Shown here: in pieces, positions 1 through 13,200 of the stretch
Numbering within the stretch: position 1 is the first letter of the stretch
Layout of the letters: every line of letters begins with the position of its first letter
Assembly (NCBI RefSeq): GCF_003286085.1
Contig: NW_020825294.1
Coordinates: 6,138,001 to 6,202,000 of the forward strand
DNA: 64,000 bases
Reading direction: 5' to 3'
Source: Drosophila persimilis
Taxonomy: Eukaryota > Arthropoda > Insecta > Diptera > Drosophilidae
Notes under the pieces: model-generated
Database searches by the model: none
Seen by the model: the letters and a program-made list of their open reading frames with translations, nothing else
Told to the model about the DNA's origin: nothing
Made by a program: the position numbers and the translations under genes

Positions 1-3000
1 GAGCCAACCAAAATATGCCCCTCTCACCTAATGCTCATTTGCCCCTTTTAAATAATATTATACAAAAATTCCATTCGAACTCCTGCAAAAGTGTTTCAAA
101 GGGTTTTCAAACACTTACCGAGCTCTGTTGCTGTAAATCGGAAACTTGATTTTTGAGTGTTCTGTTAAGTGTTTTGTCACCAGGAATCTGAACAGGAAAT
201 TAAATTTTAATATTTAGTTTTCCACTTTAAGTGAGCCTCCTTCGCAAAATATTTGAACTTCGCAATTTTCACGGAAAGAAAATGGCAAGAAGCTGTGCAT
301 AGAGATGGGTCGAAAAGACGAATGAGGAGCTGAAATCAAATATGTAGTTATCGATATATTTTATAATTTTCGGTATATTATTTTGGATTTTTTCACTCCG
401 CGGTCCCACTGGATGGGACAACAAGCTCCGTTGGAACTTTTTGTCGAAGCTTCAAACGATGTCTGACAAAAGCTCGCCGCCGCATCTAAATTCTAGGTCT
501 GTCACTCGACAAAAGCTGAAATGTATGAAAAATGCATCATATATTTCCGTGCCAAACGCCTACTAGTGGGCGGTGGCGCAAATTTGAAAAGCTGAAACAT
601 ATGAAACGTTCAAGACAAAGTAAGTTCCAGGGATGACATCCTGGAGCGCCACTGCATTTGGTATAATCTGGTTTACTTCTTTGCTGGATTGGACTAAAAC
701 TAAACGAATATATTTCGAATACGAAATACTGGCAATTTTTAAACGTCGCATGTTTTCAGTGCTGCCAATTATTTAAGGGACAGTTTTGTTGTGTGTATGG
801 GTGGGAGTATAAGAAATAAAGGAAGGAGGGACGAGAATCGAAGAGGCCGGGAACGGCGTTAATAGTATATCGTTATTGGTGTCGTCCACCTATTGTTAGT
901 GTGAGTGCTTAAGGTCCGATGCTTGGATGATGATGTCACAGAGGCGGATATCATATCCTGGATGGCGATATTTGATTGAAGCGTGATCCTGGCCTCGGGA
1001 GCGTTTCCGTAAACCAGAGAGAGGCTTCTGTGGCCGAAGGCACTAAAGGTGGGCGTCCAAGACCCACTGGATGAACATGTGCTGCACATGGAGGCCAATC
1101 GAGCGATCTTCCAGACGATATTTATTATTATCAATAATTCAAATAGCCGGAACGGAGCTCAGCTCATATTCAGCTGAGGATGGCTGACGCGGCTGGGTCC
1201 TGGCTAGGCCCAATCCAATCCAATCCCAACAATACACTACCATAATCCCCAGCCCCCACCCGCAGCCGAGCTCGTTGTGACAGTAAAAATGAGTGGGCTT
1301 TTTTTGCTCTATTAATTTTTGTTGCCTCTAACTAGTTGAGGCCTAAGGCCGAAGGCCCTAAGTCTTGTAAAATTTAATTGAGAGGGGTTGGCGGTGGACG
1401 AAATGGAGAGTGAGAGAAAGAGGAATAAAGTGAGGCACGCTAGACCACTTCCGCACGCACAGACACACTCGCCTTGGCGTCTTATTAATAAAACAAAAAC
1501 CAGAGAGGAGACGGAGACGGCCATCGAGCCAGTGGAGGAGGACGGGCACAGGAGACGAGAAATAGAAGAAAGTCGAAGGAGAAGCTATGGAAAAACGTAT
1601 TTTCCACAGCATTTCCATATAAGCCATATTTTCAATAACCGTTCAGCAGGGCAAACAGAAAGTGGCAAAAGTTTTTTTTTCCGCCTTCCGCAACTTTCTC
1701 TTACCCATCCAGCACCTTCGCCCCCTCCCCCTCCCTCTCCATCTCTCTCTCTCTATCTTTTGCTCGTTCTCTGTGGCTCTCCCTTGCTGTCGGGTTGGCT
1801 TTTGTGCGCCTCTTCCGCCTATTATTTGCGCATTTTATTTCCATTGAACATTTCATTGACACTTTGACAGCAGCATTGACATTTGCGTGACTCGGGTGAT
1901 TAGAATATGCGCCTCAGAGCAGGCAACAGACAAAGTTCACTTCCTGTCGCGCTCTCTCGCCCTCTCGCTCTATCGGTATCCACCCGTCTCCGTCTTGCCC
2001 CATTTTGTATTCAATCTTATGGCTTAGTTTTTCATTGTCCCATAAAATGGCATACGGCCATAGACTGTGCAATTAATTTTATTTCCGCCAAAGCGAAAAC
2101 TGAATTTTATAACAAGAAAATCTGATAGTATTACGAACTGGGAAAATTCTAGAAAAATTAAGACTCTTTCTGTCTAATAGTTGGGTGGGATATCAAATAG
2201 TCTCCCAGTTTCAAGGCCAGGACTATATAAAGCCTATTTATTTAGCTTCATCTGTAGTACGGATATCCAGACGAAACAAACTTTCATCGCATAATTTAAT
2301 TTAATTTGAATTTTGGAATTATTTAACCTTTACACTAGTGTATTTAAAGCTTTAGTTAAGCGTAATAAATTATTTCTCTCATTCCATATGATATTATATT
2401 ATTAATTAAATCCCATTTTAGTCTCAGATGAATATAAAGCCCATACAAAAATTCCAAATCTATACTATTTTCAAAATGCGCGCAATAACATCTAAAAATT
2501 ATTAATATATAAAATTGTTGTACTTTTAATTCCTCATTTGACAAGAGACAATCTGCAGTTCGATATATATTTTGTTACCTACTGTACTCGGAAGTCAAAG
2601 TCTATCTTTTTGGGCGTATATGTCTCGGATATCGTTCGATTTGTGTGCATACTCGTAGTTCTCAAGGATTGATGCATTCCCTTAAACGACTTTGGGGAGC
2701 ATCTGCTTTTCTGGCTGCCTCCCTTCGCGCCCCCCTATTCAATCCACCTCTACGTATACGAGCTGGAACGTGTTTCATTCCATTTGTTTCGTTGGCTTGC
2801 TACCGTGCCGTGAAATTTATTTGGCTTGTAATGCGATTCGCCTTGGCTGCGCTGGGCTGTCGTGTCGTGTCGTGTCGCAGAGCTAATGCCGGCACATCTG
2901 TATAGCCGGGAGAGATCTCCTCTAACCAGGCCCGGAGATAAACGATTGCCGCTTAAAGCACTTGATGTGCCAATTTTCATAGTTGATGCCGGCTTCCGTT

Positions 3001-6000
3001 GTCTTTTCTTTACTGCCGCTCTTTGTGCGACTCCTAGAGAGTCCTCTGGCGTCCTTGAAATTGCCTCAAGATGTCGACAGTTGTTGAGTGGACAAAAGTC
3101 GCACAAGTTTTTGCATTTCAGTTGCAGTTTATGCAGCTGCTCAGTTTGATTTGCCAAGTTCTTCCTCCGCCAACTTTGTCCACTTTCCACTTTAAGAGTT
3201 GTAAGAAGAAAGCCATACTTTCGTTGGCTAATTTAATCTTCTAAACAGAAAGAACGCCCACAATCATATTATCTCTAATTGAGTTGCCTTCTGTCGCAAG
3301 GCTTCTTCTTATTTTATGAAATAAACTCTGGCAGGTCCAACCGCATTGAAATCCAATAAAAAGCTAATAAATTAAATAATAAATTTCGAAGCCAGGGCTT
3401 TGTGTGTGGAGGATATAGCCTAGCAGAGGAACGGAATGTAAGGAGTAGATTTTTCATTCAATTAATTTATCTACTAATCTATTACCATGATGGTTTCCCC
3501 TGCCACCTGAGCAGTTTATAATTGCACAGCTCTCCAACGAGTCATGACCCCAAGTCCTGTCATTGCACTGAACACACACACACGTACACGGATATAGGGA
3601 TATACGGCAGTGCACTGACATAACCCCACCATCCATGGCGCTATCCCGTCATCCATCTCTTGTTAGCTAAACACAATCGAATGGCAGACAAAAGGCATCA
3701 GCGGAATACAGCCAGATAGTCAGATGGTCTGATATTACGAATACGCTCCGTGGTTCGCTGCTGACACACTGACTGACTGACTGTTTGTCTACTTTTGCTG
3801 TTGGGGGGTTCTTCTTTTCTTCCTTTTTTTCGCTATAAGCCTGGGGCATTTAATTGAACAAGTGAGCACTTTATTAAAATGTCACTCAACTGTGTTTAGC
3901 GGAGGGCTGGGATGAGATGCAGTGGGTTGGCGTTGAATGCTGACGTCGCGACGCGGTCTGTGCAAATTTCATTACAGCTGTGTCAGGCATTTTGACAGCC
4001 AGTTTCACCTACATTTAACACAGTCACAGCACCAACAAAAGCCACAACAATAGCAACAGGAACGGGAACGGCGAACGGGGAACGGTAACAGTTCCAGTCA
4101 CGGATGCCGCAGTCGACTTGGACTGCATTTAGCGTATGCATATTTAATATTTCCCAGACAACTCGCAACCGAATAACAGCAATAACAATAACAATGGCAA
4201 CAGAAACTCCAGAAACTCCAGAAACTCTCCAGCCCAAGCAGGAGAGCCAAGGAACCACAACAAAAAAGGGTTCCAGCTGGTGAAAAAAAGTACAAGGAGC
4301 AAAAATGAACAAATATTGCGACTAGAAGACACCCGCGCTTTAGATTTGTGGATATTTTTGAGTGAGAAGTGCATTTTGGAAGAGAGCATGAGGAATCATG
4401 GGATCATTAAGATCATATAATAGCTGTTTTTGACATACAATATGTCTCGATCCACTGATCTGAGGTATCTTCATATATGCCTAATCTTGGGCACAATATA
4501 CCCCTTCTGCCATGCGAGTACCAGGTATGAACACAACTCATACTCGTACATCATTTGACCCTGCTGGCGGTCTCTTCCCCATACCCCTGCCCCTGCCCCT
4601 CCCCCCCTCTGCTAACAAGAAGCAAACAACTGGGAAGCCAAAACGGGGAGCAAGCACGAGGGGGAGCAAGGGCGAAAAAAAGTTTTGAAATGAAAAAGCA
4701 GTCAGCATATGAAATGAGTTTATTACTCAAAATGTTCCACTGTGTGTGCATGTGTGTGTGTGCTCCAGTGCGGCACGCTTTAAGTGGCATGCAGCATGTG
4801 GGTAGGCGGGATGGGGAGGAGACCTGCATGTGGCTGGCAAAACAGGAAAGGGCTGACGTCCTGCTTGGATGACGCCGCGATGCAGGCAAATAGTTAGTTA
4901 GATTTATTTATAAATAATTTCCAAGCATAAATCGTGGCGCAGCTTAATCAAATTTGCTGCAGACACTGCCTGACAAAAGTATATGCCTCGGTGTGGGGGT
5001 ATTATTTGAAAATTTGGCAGTGCTTTTGGTTATTGAACTGTATTTGGAGAGGTCTCTGTCCACGCACTATTCGAAAGACAGATCTGTTGGTGCCTCTTGA
5101 CTATATAGTTCCAGGAAGCACTGTACTTATCTCCTCCATCTTCATAGCATGACATTTGCAATACAACGGAAATACTTATAGCATAGTCATCATCAGCATA
5201 TCCCAGCGAGGAAGCGTGCTACAGGGATGCCAAAGGAAATGCAACAAAAATGACAAACTGCGTTAATTGAGTGCGACACGAGACACGAGACAGGAACAGC
5301 AAAAGCAACGGCAACGCATCCGTTTTGCAGCTGGAAAGCAGCGGAAATTGGCTTATAGATGCCATGCCATAGATATTTAGCATCACATCCCGTCCAACCC
5401 AATTGCGGATTGAAGATGCAAATACCGACGTGCATTGCACATGTTCCACATGCAAATGCGACTGCATTTACTACGACTGTGTGTCTGTGCTGGGCTGAGT
5501 ACCTGAAATTGCTTTCAGTGTCGAAAAGTATGCCGACGTCAAGAAAAAGTAACTGCTCGACGAGGGCTGATTGGAGAGTTTTCTCAATGGAACAAGAAAA
5601 ATCAGCAATATATGAACATTTCTAGATCGAAATGGCAACGAAAGCGTTTGTTTATAGATTTGTATTGCCTTTTGGCATTGAGATTTATGCAGTTGCGATT
5701 TGCTCACACGCACATTTTCATTACCTTCCTACAAGTTTCGCATTTTCCTGTATCACCCCCCGTTTCTTTTTCTACCATTTGACTAAGCGCATTAGCTTTA
5801 GTTTTTAACAGTCCTTTTTTTCCACTTCCACTTGGCCAGCGAGGCCAAAGAAGGAAAGATGGTAAGAGGGATGGCTTTGGCACCGACTGCCACTGAGAGA
5901 GAGAGAGAGGAAGGTCGCTCTCTGCATTAGCCGGGCTGCAAGCGGCTCAAGTGCAAAATCGAATTTAGCTAACGGAATTTCATCTTGCTTGCCAAGAATC

Positions 6001-6468
6001 CCCCACCTTCATACCTTTAACCCTCCAACACACAATCCCTCTTACTCCCTGGAACCCCGCCCTCATTTTCCAACCAGCAGTCGACGAGGCGACGATGGCG
6101 ATAAGCGCCTGGAACATGCGTGCCAAACACACACAAGTACCCTGGCACACACACACACACACCCATGGAGATGCACCTGTGTCCGCTCTAAAGGTCGGGC
6201 ACAAAAAACTAACCAATGTGGGGGCTCGGGGCTCGGGGCTCGGGATGCTTAGCTCGGGGTCAAAGTGTGCAGCAAATTCTGCACGGCATCAGCACCTTTG
6301 CCATTAACCCAACTCGGTTCGGTTTTTGCCAGCTTCAGCTTCTTCCCACTCTGATTATACCCTTTGAATGGGTAGCCCCACACTTATATGTCAATCGATT
6401 CTATTTCATTTCAGTCATTCAAAAACTAAATCCGAAAGTCTAAACCGAATCTAAAACTGATTGACGGA
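1..6468. other. Intergenic region, no supported gene
   Basis: I find no exon with recognisable protein similarity here. The stretch holds short purine and pyrimidine runs, CT/GA microsatellite patches (for example 1738-1760 and 5895-5910), a CA run near 6150, and one copy of a 26-bp dispersed motif at 5694-5720. Open frames of up to about 160 codons exist on both strands, but they are low-complexity, lack conserved motifs and overlap each other. A segment at about 900-1130 has fairly even base composition and could be a decayed exon, but every forward frame is interrupted by stops. Confidence 0.6.
5694..5720 (-). repeat. Dispersed 26-bp motif, copy A
   Basis: Read on the minus strand this is GAAAATGTGCGTGTGAGCAA followed by ATCGCA. 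It differs from the other three copies at one base (A instead of G before TCGC). It lies about 750 bp upstream of the Sm-fold gene and points away from it. Confidence 0.75.
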
Positions 6469-6726
6469 ATGGAAATTGGACTACTGGAATCGGAACTGAG
6501 CCAAATCTATCCGATGTGGCAGCAGCAATATATTCAGCGTTGTTTGGGCCGCTCTGTGAAGGTGACCCTGCAGGATGGCACCGTTCTGATGGGCGTCTTT
6601 CTGGCCGTCGAGCCGCCTGTCAGCGTCCAGCTGAGCAGTTGCTTGCAGCATGCGGCAGGAAGCTCCATGTACCTGGGCAACGTTACAGTGGAAATGCAGA
6701 ATATCCTGTTAATTGATGTGATTTAA
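6469..6726 (+). CDS. Small Sm-fold protein, Gemin7-like candidate
   Basis: Single-exon gene for 85 residues, starting MEIGLLESEL and ending NILLIDVI. An N-terminal helix (about residues 8-25, IYPMWQQQYIQRCL) precedes an Sm1-like motif at 27-49 with GRSVKVTLQDG and a hydrophobic second half, then an Sm2-like strand pair at about 68-85. That is the length and order of a minimal Sm fold. The helix plus G-x-x-V-x-x-T/V-L-x-x-G pattern resembles Gemin7 of the SMN complex, which pairs with Gemin6 during snRNP assembly in the cytoplasm; Lsm10 or another Sm-like protein is the main alternative. The canonical Sm1 Asp/Asn RNA-binding pair is not obvious, which fits a structural Gemin better than an RNA-binding Sm ring subunit. 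The ATG is the first in frame after an upstream stop. The fold assignment is fairly safe; the orthology is by eye only. Confidence 0.6.
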   Translation: MEIGLLESELSQIYPMWQQQYIQRCLGRSVKVTLQDGTVLMGVFLAVEPPVSVQLSSCLQHAAGSSMYLGNVTVEMQNILLIDVI

Positions 6727-7694
6727 AAGAGCTGAGCAACAACCGATTATTTCATTTCAATGTGGGCTGGTGCTTTTCTTCTAATTCATTTTTCCCTCAC
6801 TGGCTACCAAAACGATCTGCCTGGGGTAGGGCGTGTAAGGCTTCGGCTTCCTGCTAGCCATTGTACTCTTTTTTGCTATTAGTTTTCGCCACATGCTTGT
6901 GTGCTTCCCTGCTGCCCCAAACCTGGGCCCAACATACCACCGACCTGTTCGTTTTTTGTTTTTAAGTGCAACATGAAATGTGCATACCAAGGAGCGGGCC
7001 CAACCAGACCCAGACACGGACCGGGCTTGGACAGACTCCGGCCTCCTCCTCACAGCCTCATCTGCATTTTGCTGGGCTCATCCGCATCCCCAACCCCAAC
7101 CCCATTCCCATCCTCAGACTCCTTCTCCGTCCGATTCACCACAGACTAATACACTCCCGGAGGTTGTACCTGTCTCTGCATATGTGTTGGTGTGTGTTCG
7201 TGTGCTGACTATGTATCCAATGTTCTCGTAGTCCTATTTTGGGCCCAGAACTAAGATATATGGCAGCTGCCAAAAGATGCAAAACATGACTTTTCTATAC
7301 ATACGTATTACACAAACAGTGGCGGCGCCTAGTATGCGCACCACTCTAGTAGTTGGGAAATATGGGCCAAAGATAAATCACGGCTACTACTCTGTGGTTG
7401 GAATAGTTTCAGGATAGCTTGTGCTCGTTTAACTGCCATTAAAATGGTTTCAAAAACAATTTCATTTCATAAGATAAGATCTTTTCAACCTGTGCTTTCT
7501 TAAGAACATCATAGGGAAACTTTTTCGACGGCCACTGTACGGCAGAGCACCGAGCACTTGTCCTGCTATGCGGACCACTGGAGCCACTGGCAAGGACTCT
7601 ACTAAGAAATAAAAACTGCCCCCAGAATCCCCGAAATGGAAACGGAAACGATCGTATTTGTAGTATATTCCATGGTATGCCATTACCTCTTGAA
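6727..7694. other. Spacer between Sm-fold gene and coiled-coil gene
   Basis: About 970 bp with no supported gene. It contains the 3' ends of two genes that face each other: the Sm-fold gene on plus and the CCDC96-like gene on minus. No clear AATAAA is seen close to either stop codon. Confidence 0.5.
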
Positions 7695-10118
7695 TCACTT
7701 CAATAAGGTCAGAGAACGGATATTTCGTAGCTTCGCTTGCTGCTCGGTTATGTCATTCGATACCTGTTGAACCCTGCGCTCCAAGCGGTCATGTTCTAAG
7801 CGCAGTTTCTTGATCACATCCCGCTTCGCCTCCACCTGCTCGACGGTCACGTCATAGTCCCTCATGAGGACGGGATAGTGCATGAGGCGGCCGGCGGTGC
7901 GGATGTTCTCCTTTTCCTTTATCAGGTTATTGTGCCGGATCTTGCTCTTGTAGATGTTCAACCGGAGGTCCTCTCTCATTTGTATCCCTCGTTCGAGTTT
8001 AAGTTTCATGCGTGAGAGTATATTTTGGTTCATCAGCTCTTTGTTCTTCCAATGGGCCAGGCCATGGATGTCGTAGGTGATGCGTCTGTACAATCGCTTG
8101 AGTTCCGCACTACGTTCTGTGGGGGAGGTTCTATCAGAAGTTAGGGGAGGCTCCAGAGTGAAGAAAATCATACGATTCACCTTGTATTTTGATGTTCAAG
8201 CTTTGGTTGGTGGCCTGGTTGGACAGATACTCGTGAATTTTGAGGCCATCGTCCAGGGTTTCCATTTTTTCCAATTCCTAAAATATTCAGAAGAGATAAA
8301 GTTACGAAGAAAAGGGTGACCCCGACCACTTACAATCTTTAGTGATGCGTGCGTGTGCTGGGCAAGCAATAGACCTTCTCTGACCTCGTCCACATCGTCG
8401 CGAAACGTTGAGATGCGTAGCAGGACATCCCCAACCAGTTTCTTGAGATGATCGAACCCATCCCTGAAGCATAAATTCTTCCTGACATTTTCCTCAAAGT
8501 TGCGCACCTTCTCGTCGGCCTCGATTCTAGCGACCTCGACCTCGTCGTGCAATCTACTTAAAATCGCCTTCCTCATCTTCTCTGTGTGGAGCTCCACCTT
8601 CAGAAGGTTGTCCAGCTCGAGGAGGGCGTGCTGGTATCGTGTCTTGCTGAAGGCGTCTGACGCACTCTTTTTGGTGATGAAGCTCATGCATTTCTTTCTT
8701 AGGTAAAATTCAGAGACAAGACTATCGAGCCCCGCGTTGCGATAACTCTGAGTCTTGTAGACCACGATTAGCTTATAGAGCTGCTTCATCATTTTATCCT
8801 TGTCCAGGATTCGCGTCATGCGAACGTAGTCACTTTCGGCATAGTCCACGGCCTTGTCGATCAGCTGATTAAGCAACTGGTCACAAGCCGCGGCATTGGC
8901 CTGATGCTGGACTTCGTAGAGATCGTCTCCGATTTCAACCACAGTGTCGACTATCTCGTCCATTTGTACAATGCTCGCCATGCTTTTATAAATATCAATC
9001 CCCGTATCTTCCGTCCACAGAGGCTCTGGATAGTCGTCATCGCTTTCGTAAAGACCATCTAGCGATATTTCCGAACTATCAGTGGATGTTGTGTCCGTTC
9101 TGTCTTGGCTCTCGTATTCGTGCCTGGGTTGAGACTGTCCCAGAGAGGGGTCCGAGTCGAAGTGCTCACTGCTTGCGAAGGCCTCCACAAAGCGTCCAGT
9201 GTCCACGCGTGCAGCAGTTTGTGGTCCTTGCGACTCTTCCGCGCCTTCCTCTTCGTCCGGAATCGATTCTTCAATGGTGGTGGTCTCTGATAGGTCCTGT
9301 ATGTCAGGCAGTTCCTTTAGGCCCTGCAGAAAGGCAAGCCTCTGGTCCATGTCCATTCCCACCACTACCTCCGTTTCGACAACATTCGTTTGGGTTGTGT
9401 CTAAATGGTCTAAATTGTCCAAATTGTCCAAATTGTCGGATGATTCCACTACCTCATCCTGTATAAGCTCTTCCGACTTTACTTGTGCTACGGCAACCGG
9501 TGGACTGGGTTTAGGCTTCAATTGGATTATTTTAAAACTCTGTGCGGGTCTCAACGTTGCTCCGGATTCGTTTACTCTCTTGCTGAACTTTCGGGAAGAC
9601 CGTGACGATACTGAAAGTTTGGATGTAATGGACGAAGAGCGCATTGGCTGAAGGATAGAACGTTCCGATGCAGCTTTTTCCTTCATAGAGTCGTGGCGGC
9701 TTTTTGGGGATGTCCTCCGTTTGGGTTCTTTCTTCTTGGGCGTCTCTGGCTTCTTAGCTTTAGGTTTCGGGGCAGACTTTTGGGGCTTCTTCGAGGGCGA
9801 CCTTGGCGTCTTTGGTGGCGTAATCGCACTTCTGGGTGATTTTTTGGTGTCCTTCTTACCCGGCAACTCTTTTCCAGGCTTGGTTTTTGGTGTTGCACTC
9901 GGTTTGGGCTTCTCTTGAAGTTCCTTTTGGGAGCTGGTGGGTTTCTCTGGCTCGGATTTGGTCTCCATCTCCACTATAGAATCCTCGAAGGCGCTCTCCG
10001 CGGCTACGACGGATAACTCATCCGAGCCTTCGGGATTCTCGACTAGCACCTCTTCAAAAACATTACGAGAAGCAGCTATTTCCGAGGCCTGCCCTTTGTC
10101 TTGACTGGTCACACTCAT
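7695..10118 (-). CDS. CCDC96/CFAP184-like axonemal coiled-coil protein
   Basis: Three coding exons on the minus strand: 10118-8334, 8277-8181 and 8116-7695, joined across 57- and 64-bp introns (donors GTAAGT and GTGAAT; acceptors TTTTAG and CCACAG). Together they give 767 residues. Residues 1-60 are acidic. Residues 60-145 are rich in Lys, Pro, Ser and Thr with many PKTP/PKK patterns. An LDN repeat (DNLDNLDNLDHLD) sits at about 228-240, and 245-370 is acidic and probably disordered. From about 390 to the end the chain is helical and coiled coil. The C-terminal part (about 596-760) carries SLNIKIQERSAELKRL and a later AKRDVIKKLRLEHDRL, which match the pattern of the CCDC96/CCDC113 family domain (IENQ-x-x-x-x-KIEERNEEL, then KRD-x-L-x-x-x-x-x-x-R). 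In ciliates and vertebrates CCDC96 acts with CCDC113 in the motile axoneme, so sperm-flagellum or sensory-cilium use is inferred. The start at 10118 (MSVTSQDKG) is preferred over an upstream in-frame ATG at 10235, whose extension is low-complexity and typical of 5' UTR. Confidence 0.72.
9404..9440 (-). repeat. Short coding repeat (Leu-Asp-Asn)n
   Basis: Four near-identical 9-bp units inside the first exon of the CCDC96-like gene encode the DNLDNLDNLDHLD tract. This looks like recent in-frame slippage in a disordered acidic segment. Confidence 0.7.
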
Positions 10119-10239
10119 GATGGAATATATGTAAGAACAAAAACCGAAAATGAACGGTAAGAAAGTGTGTAGTGTGGAAGAAAGTGTGGGGGCAATGTGT
10201 GTAGGAGCGAATGCTGTGAACGCAAGGAAACTCAAAAAA

Positions 10240-13200
10240 GTGTGACATTAAAGGAAAAGATACCAGATCATCATAGGGTATATCTGTGAGGAGCAAAATC
10301 TAAAGGGAAAGGCTAAGGGAAGGTCTCTCTGGCTTTCACTTTCCCCCCAGGACCTACTCAGGCCTTCGCTTTACACTTCAATCCATCCATGAACTGGATG
10401 CCAACCACTCACAAACTTCTTGCGGCTCTGCACATTTACCTACCCAAAAAAGGAGCCAGAGAGACCCGACCCGACCATCTTCACCTTTTTTTTTTGCCGA
10501 CTAACTTGTCGGTGTCTGTGTCTGTGTCTGTATCTGTGCCTGTGTCCCCCCTCCCATCCCAGAGGCAGCTGCCTGTTGTTGGTTAATATCATCACTCATG
10601 TATGCCGCATACTAAAGAGAATTTATCATGTCTGTTGCTGCTGCTGTTGATGCAGCTATAAAAAATAGCTATAGATGGGGAGGGGACCGGGATGGGTGGC
10701 AGCACTACTGAATCCAGCTCAGACCGCGGGGGGTTCGAAGCTTTTGGGCTTTCGACTGCAATGCTTAGCCCCAAGCTGGCGGCATTGTCGCTCAAGTGTT
10801 TCGGCAAACTGGCTTGCCATCTATAAGGCAAGTGATGGCGAAGGAACCAGAAAGAGGGCGAGTGAAGAAGGCAAGAGGCGACAGGAGAACGGCAGGGATA
10901 TCTATCCGTATAAAGTAAAAGGTAGCAGGTTGTCAAATGGTCATGACAGGCCGCAAAGATTGCGGGGCCAAAGAAAGGAAAGTAAATATTTTCAGGTGTG
11001 TTTTTTTTCTTGGAAACTGAATGGAAAGATTAATCGTTCTTTTAGTAGTGTTTGAGGGCTTAGATATATCAACAAATACTGAGGTTTGATTAGGTTTTCC
11101 CATAGATCTTCCTCCAAGAACCAGTTAGTTTTCATTAAAACAGCCATATCTATACCTGGGTTGGAATTGCTTTAGTTATCAGGAAAGCTATAGGATTGAA
11201 TGATTTTCAAGTATTTTGTTAATTTCTACCACGATTCAAGCCTCTTAAAAACTCAAATTTTTGGTATAAGAACTCTTTTTGCAGTCAATTCCGATTGCTG
11301 TTATTGATTCCCCTTCCATTAGAGTATCCCCCATTCGAATCCCCAGCCCGGACTCGTTTTTGTTGCCTTTGGTTTGGCTGATGTTGCTGCCACGGCTGCT
11401 GCATATTCGCAAATTCGTTTACGTTTACCTAGGCACCTCACGCGCCCCTGTACGCCCGCCCCTCCGCGCGCCCCTGCCATGCCACTCTCTGCCCCACAAG
11501 CAACCGCCATCAGCTAAGTAGATTTGGGCTACCTGCATCAGCCCTGCTGCAGCTGCAACGTTTGAGTGGGTCTCTGTATATTTTTTGATTTTTTTTTTTT
11601 GGGGAGCAGGCACAGGGCTGCCTCGCTCTCTCTCTCTCTGGGATTTTTGGCAAATTGCCTAAAACTTTCTTTATATTTGATGTAATGAATTCCAGCCTGC
11701 GAGAGAGATACAGATACAGAGAGTCGGAGAGACGGGAAGAGAGAGAAGGAGAGAGAAATGCTGGAGGAAATGTTTTCTCTAAGCGAACGCCAGCATTCCG
11801 GCTGTCCGTCCGTCCGGTGGAATAAAAAATAGACCGTAGAGTGTGCCAAGTGGAGGCACACATTGCGTATGCGTAATGTGTAACAGATACTCCATGAATA
11901 GCGGTGGCATGCAGCATGCGGCATGCAGGGGCTGCTGCTGGATGTATGTGTGTGTGCGAGTTCCGTTTCCGCAATTAAAATGTTGATTACATGAAGTACG
12001 ACTGCCTGCCGCTTGTTTGTTTCCCCCCCGTCCCCCGTCGCCCGTGCCGCCGCCATGAGGGTGCCACAAAGGGAAACGGAAATGATGTGTATATGCGGGC
12101 GTTGGCGCTAAGCAGAGCTCTTCATCCAGGAGCATCGGGAACAACAATGAGAAGAACACATAAATTTCCCACAGTCCCTGGCCGCGATAAGCAGTCGCAG
12201 CGGCAGTTTAATGACACGCCGACTCGATGGTTAGGCGGTCGTTCAAGCGATTAAAAACCAGCCCAATCTCACAGCTCCAGCAACCCATTCGAACCCACAA
12301 AAAAAGGGCACTCCCACACAGATATTCGTCTTCGGAGTATCCAAAAATAGCCCTGCGAACAGACAAAAACAAAAATATAATAAGGAGAACAAAAAATATT
12401 ATTTACAGAACTTCAGCAGACAGTTTTTGTGGCCAGGAAGGGGGCAAAAATGTACAGTGAAACATGAATATGGAATAATTTTCATTGAATTTTGTAAATT
12501 AGACAAAAGGGCAACAAGTCTCAAGGTAAACATTGAATAAATTAGTGCTTATATTATAGGAGATAGAAAATTAGACCTCCTCTTGGGGTAGAACTCGGAG
12601 GAACTTTCATTTAAGACAGTGATTCAAAAAACTAGTGGCACCTGTTACTGTTTTTAACTCAAAATCCTTTCAAATACTATTTTTTGTTCTTCAAAAAATT
12701 GCCAAAAATAGGCCTTGGTTCCTCTACCTCCTATGAAAATCGACCCAAAATTGGAGTAGGACCGCAAAAGGTTCAATTGCACGCATCCTTGGCCAAAAAT
12801 ATTCCACAGTGGTTGCAAAAAAAGTTGAATGCTCCGTAAGGCTGACAAAAAACACGCCTTATACCGTAATTAAATCAATCATACGACCTGTTGGAGTGGG
12901 AGGTAGGGCTCAAGACGGGAGCGAAACGAGCAGCCCTAGAAATCAGAGTGGGGGAAGGCAACAGGCGCGACGAAGGTAACGCCCCCGCACACACCTGCCA
13001 AGGACCTTCTCTTTCTCTCTGTCCTTCTCCCCCTACTCTCTCTTTCTCTTTCTTTCTGGAGCTTAGCATAAATGAATATTTATAATTCAGGCGCCTTGCA
13101 GAGAGAGAGGGAGGGAGAGAGGCCTGTCTACCTTTCAGTATGCAAAGCAGCGGCGGCGTCGGCGTCGGCGTCGGCAAGGACTGAAGATCCGCAAAGTGCT

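Noticed and set aside
859-1134. Possible exon or pseudogene
   Set aside because: The minus frame is Ser/Thr-rich without known motifs, and plus-strand frames that look more protein-like are broken by stops; not enough to call.
1388-1867. 159-codon plus-strand frame
   Set aside because: Composed of Arg/Glu-rich then Pro/Ser/Leu-rich low-complexity sequence from GA and CT tracts.
2750-3190. 146-codon minus-strand frame
   Set aside because: No recognisable motif, several overlapping frames open in the same place, and no splice context.
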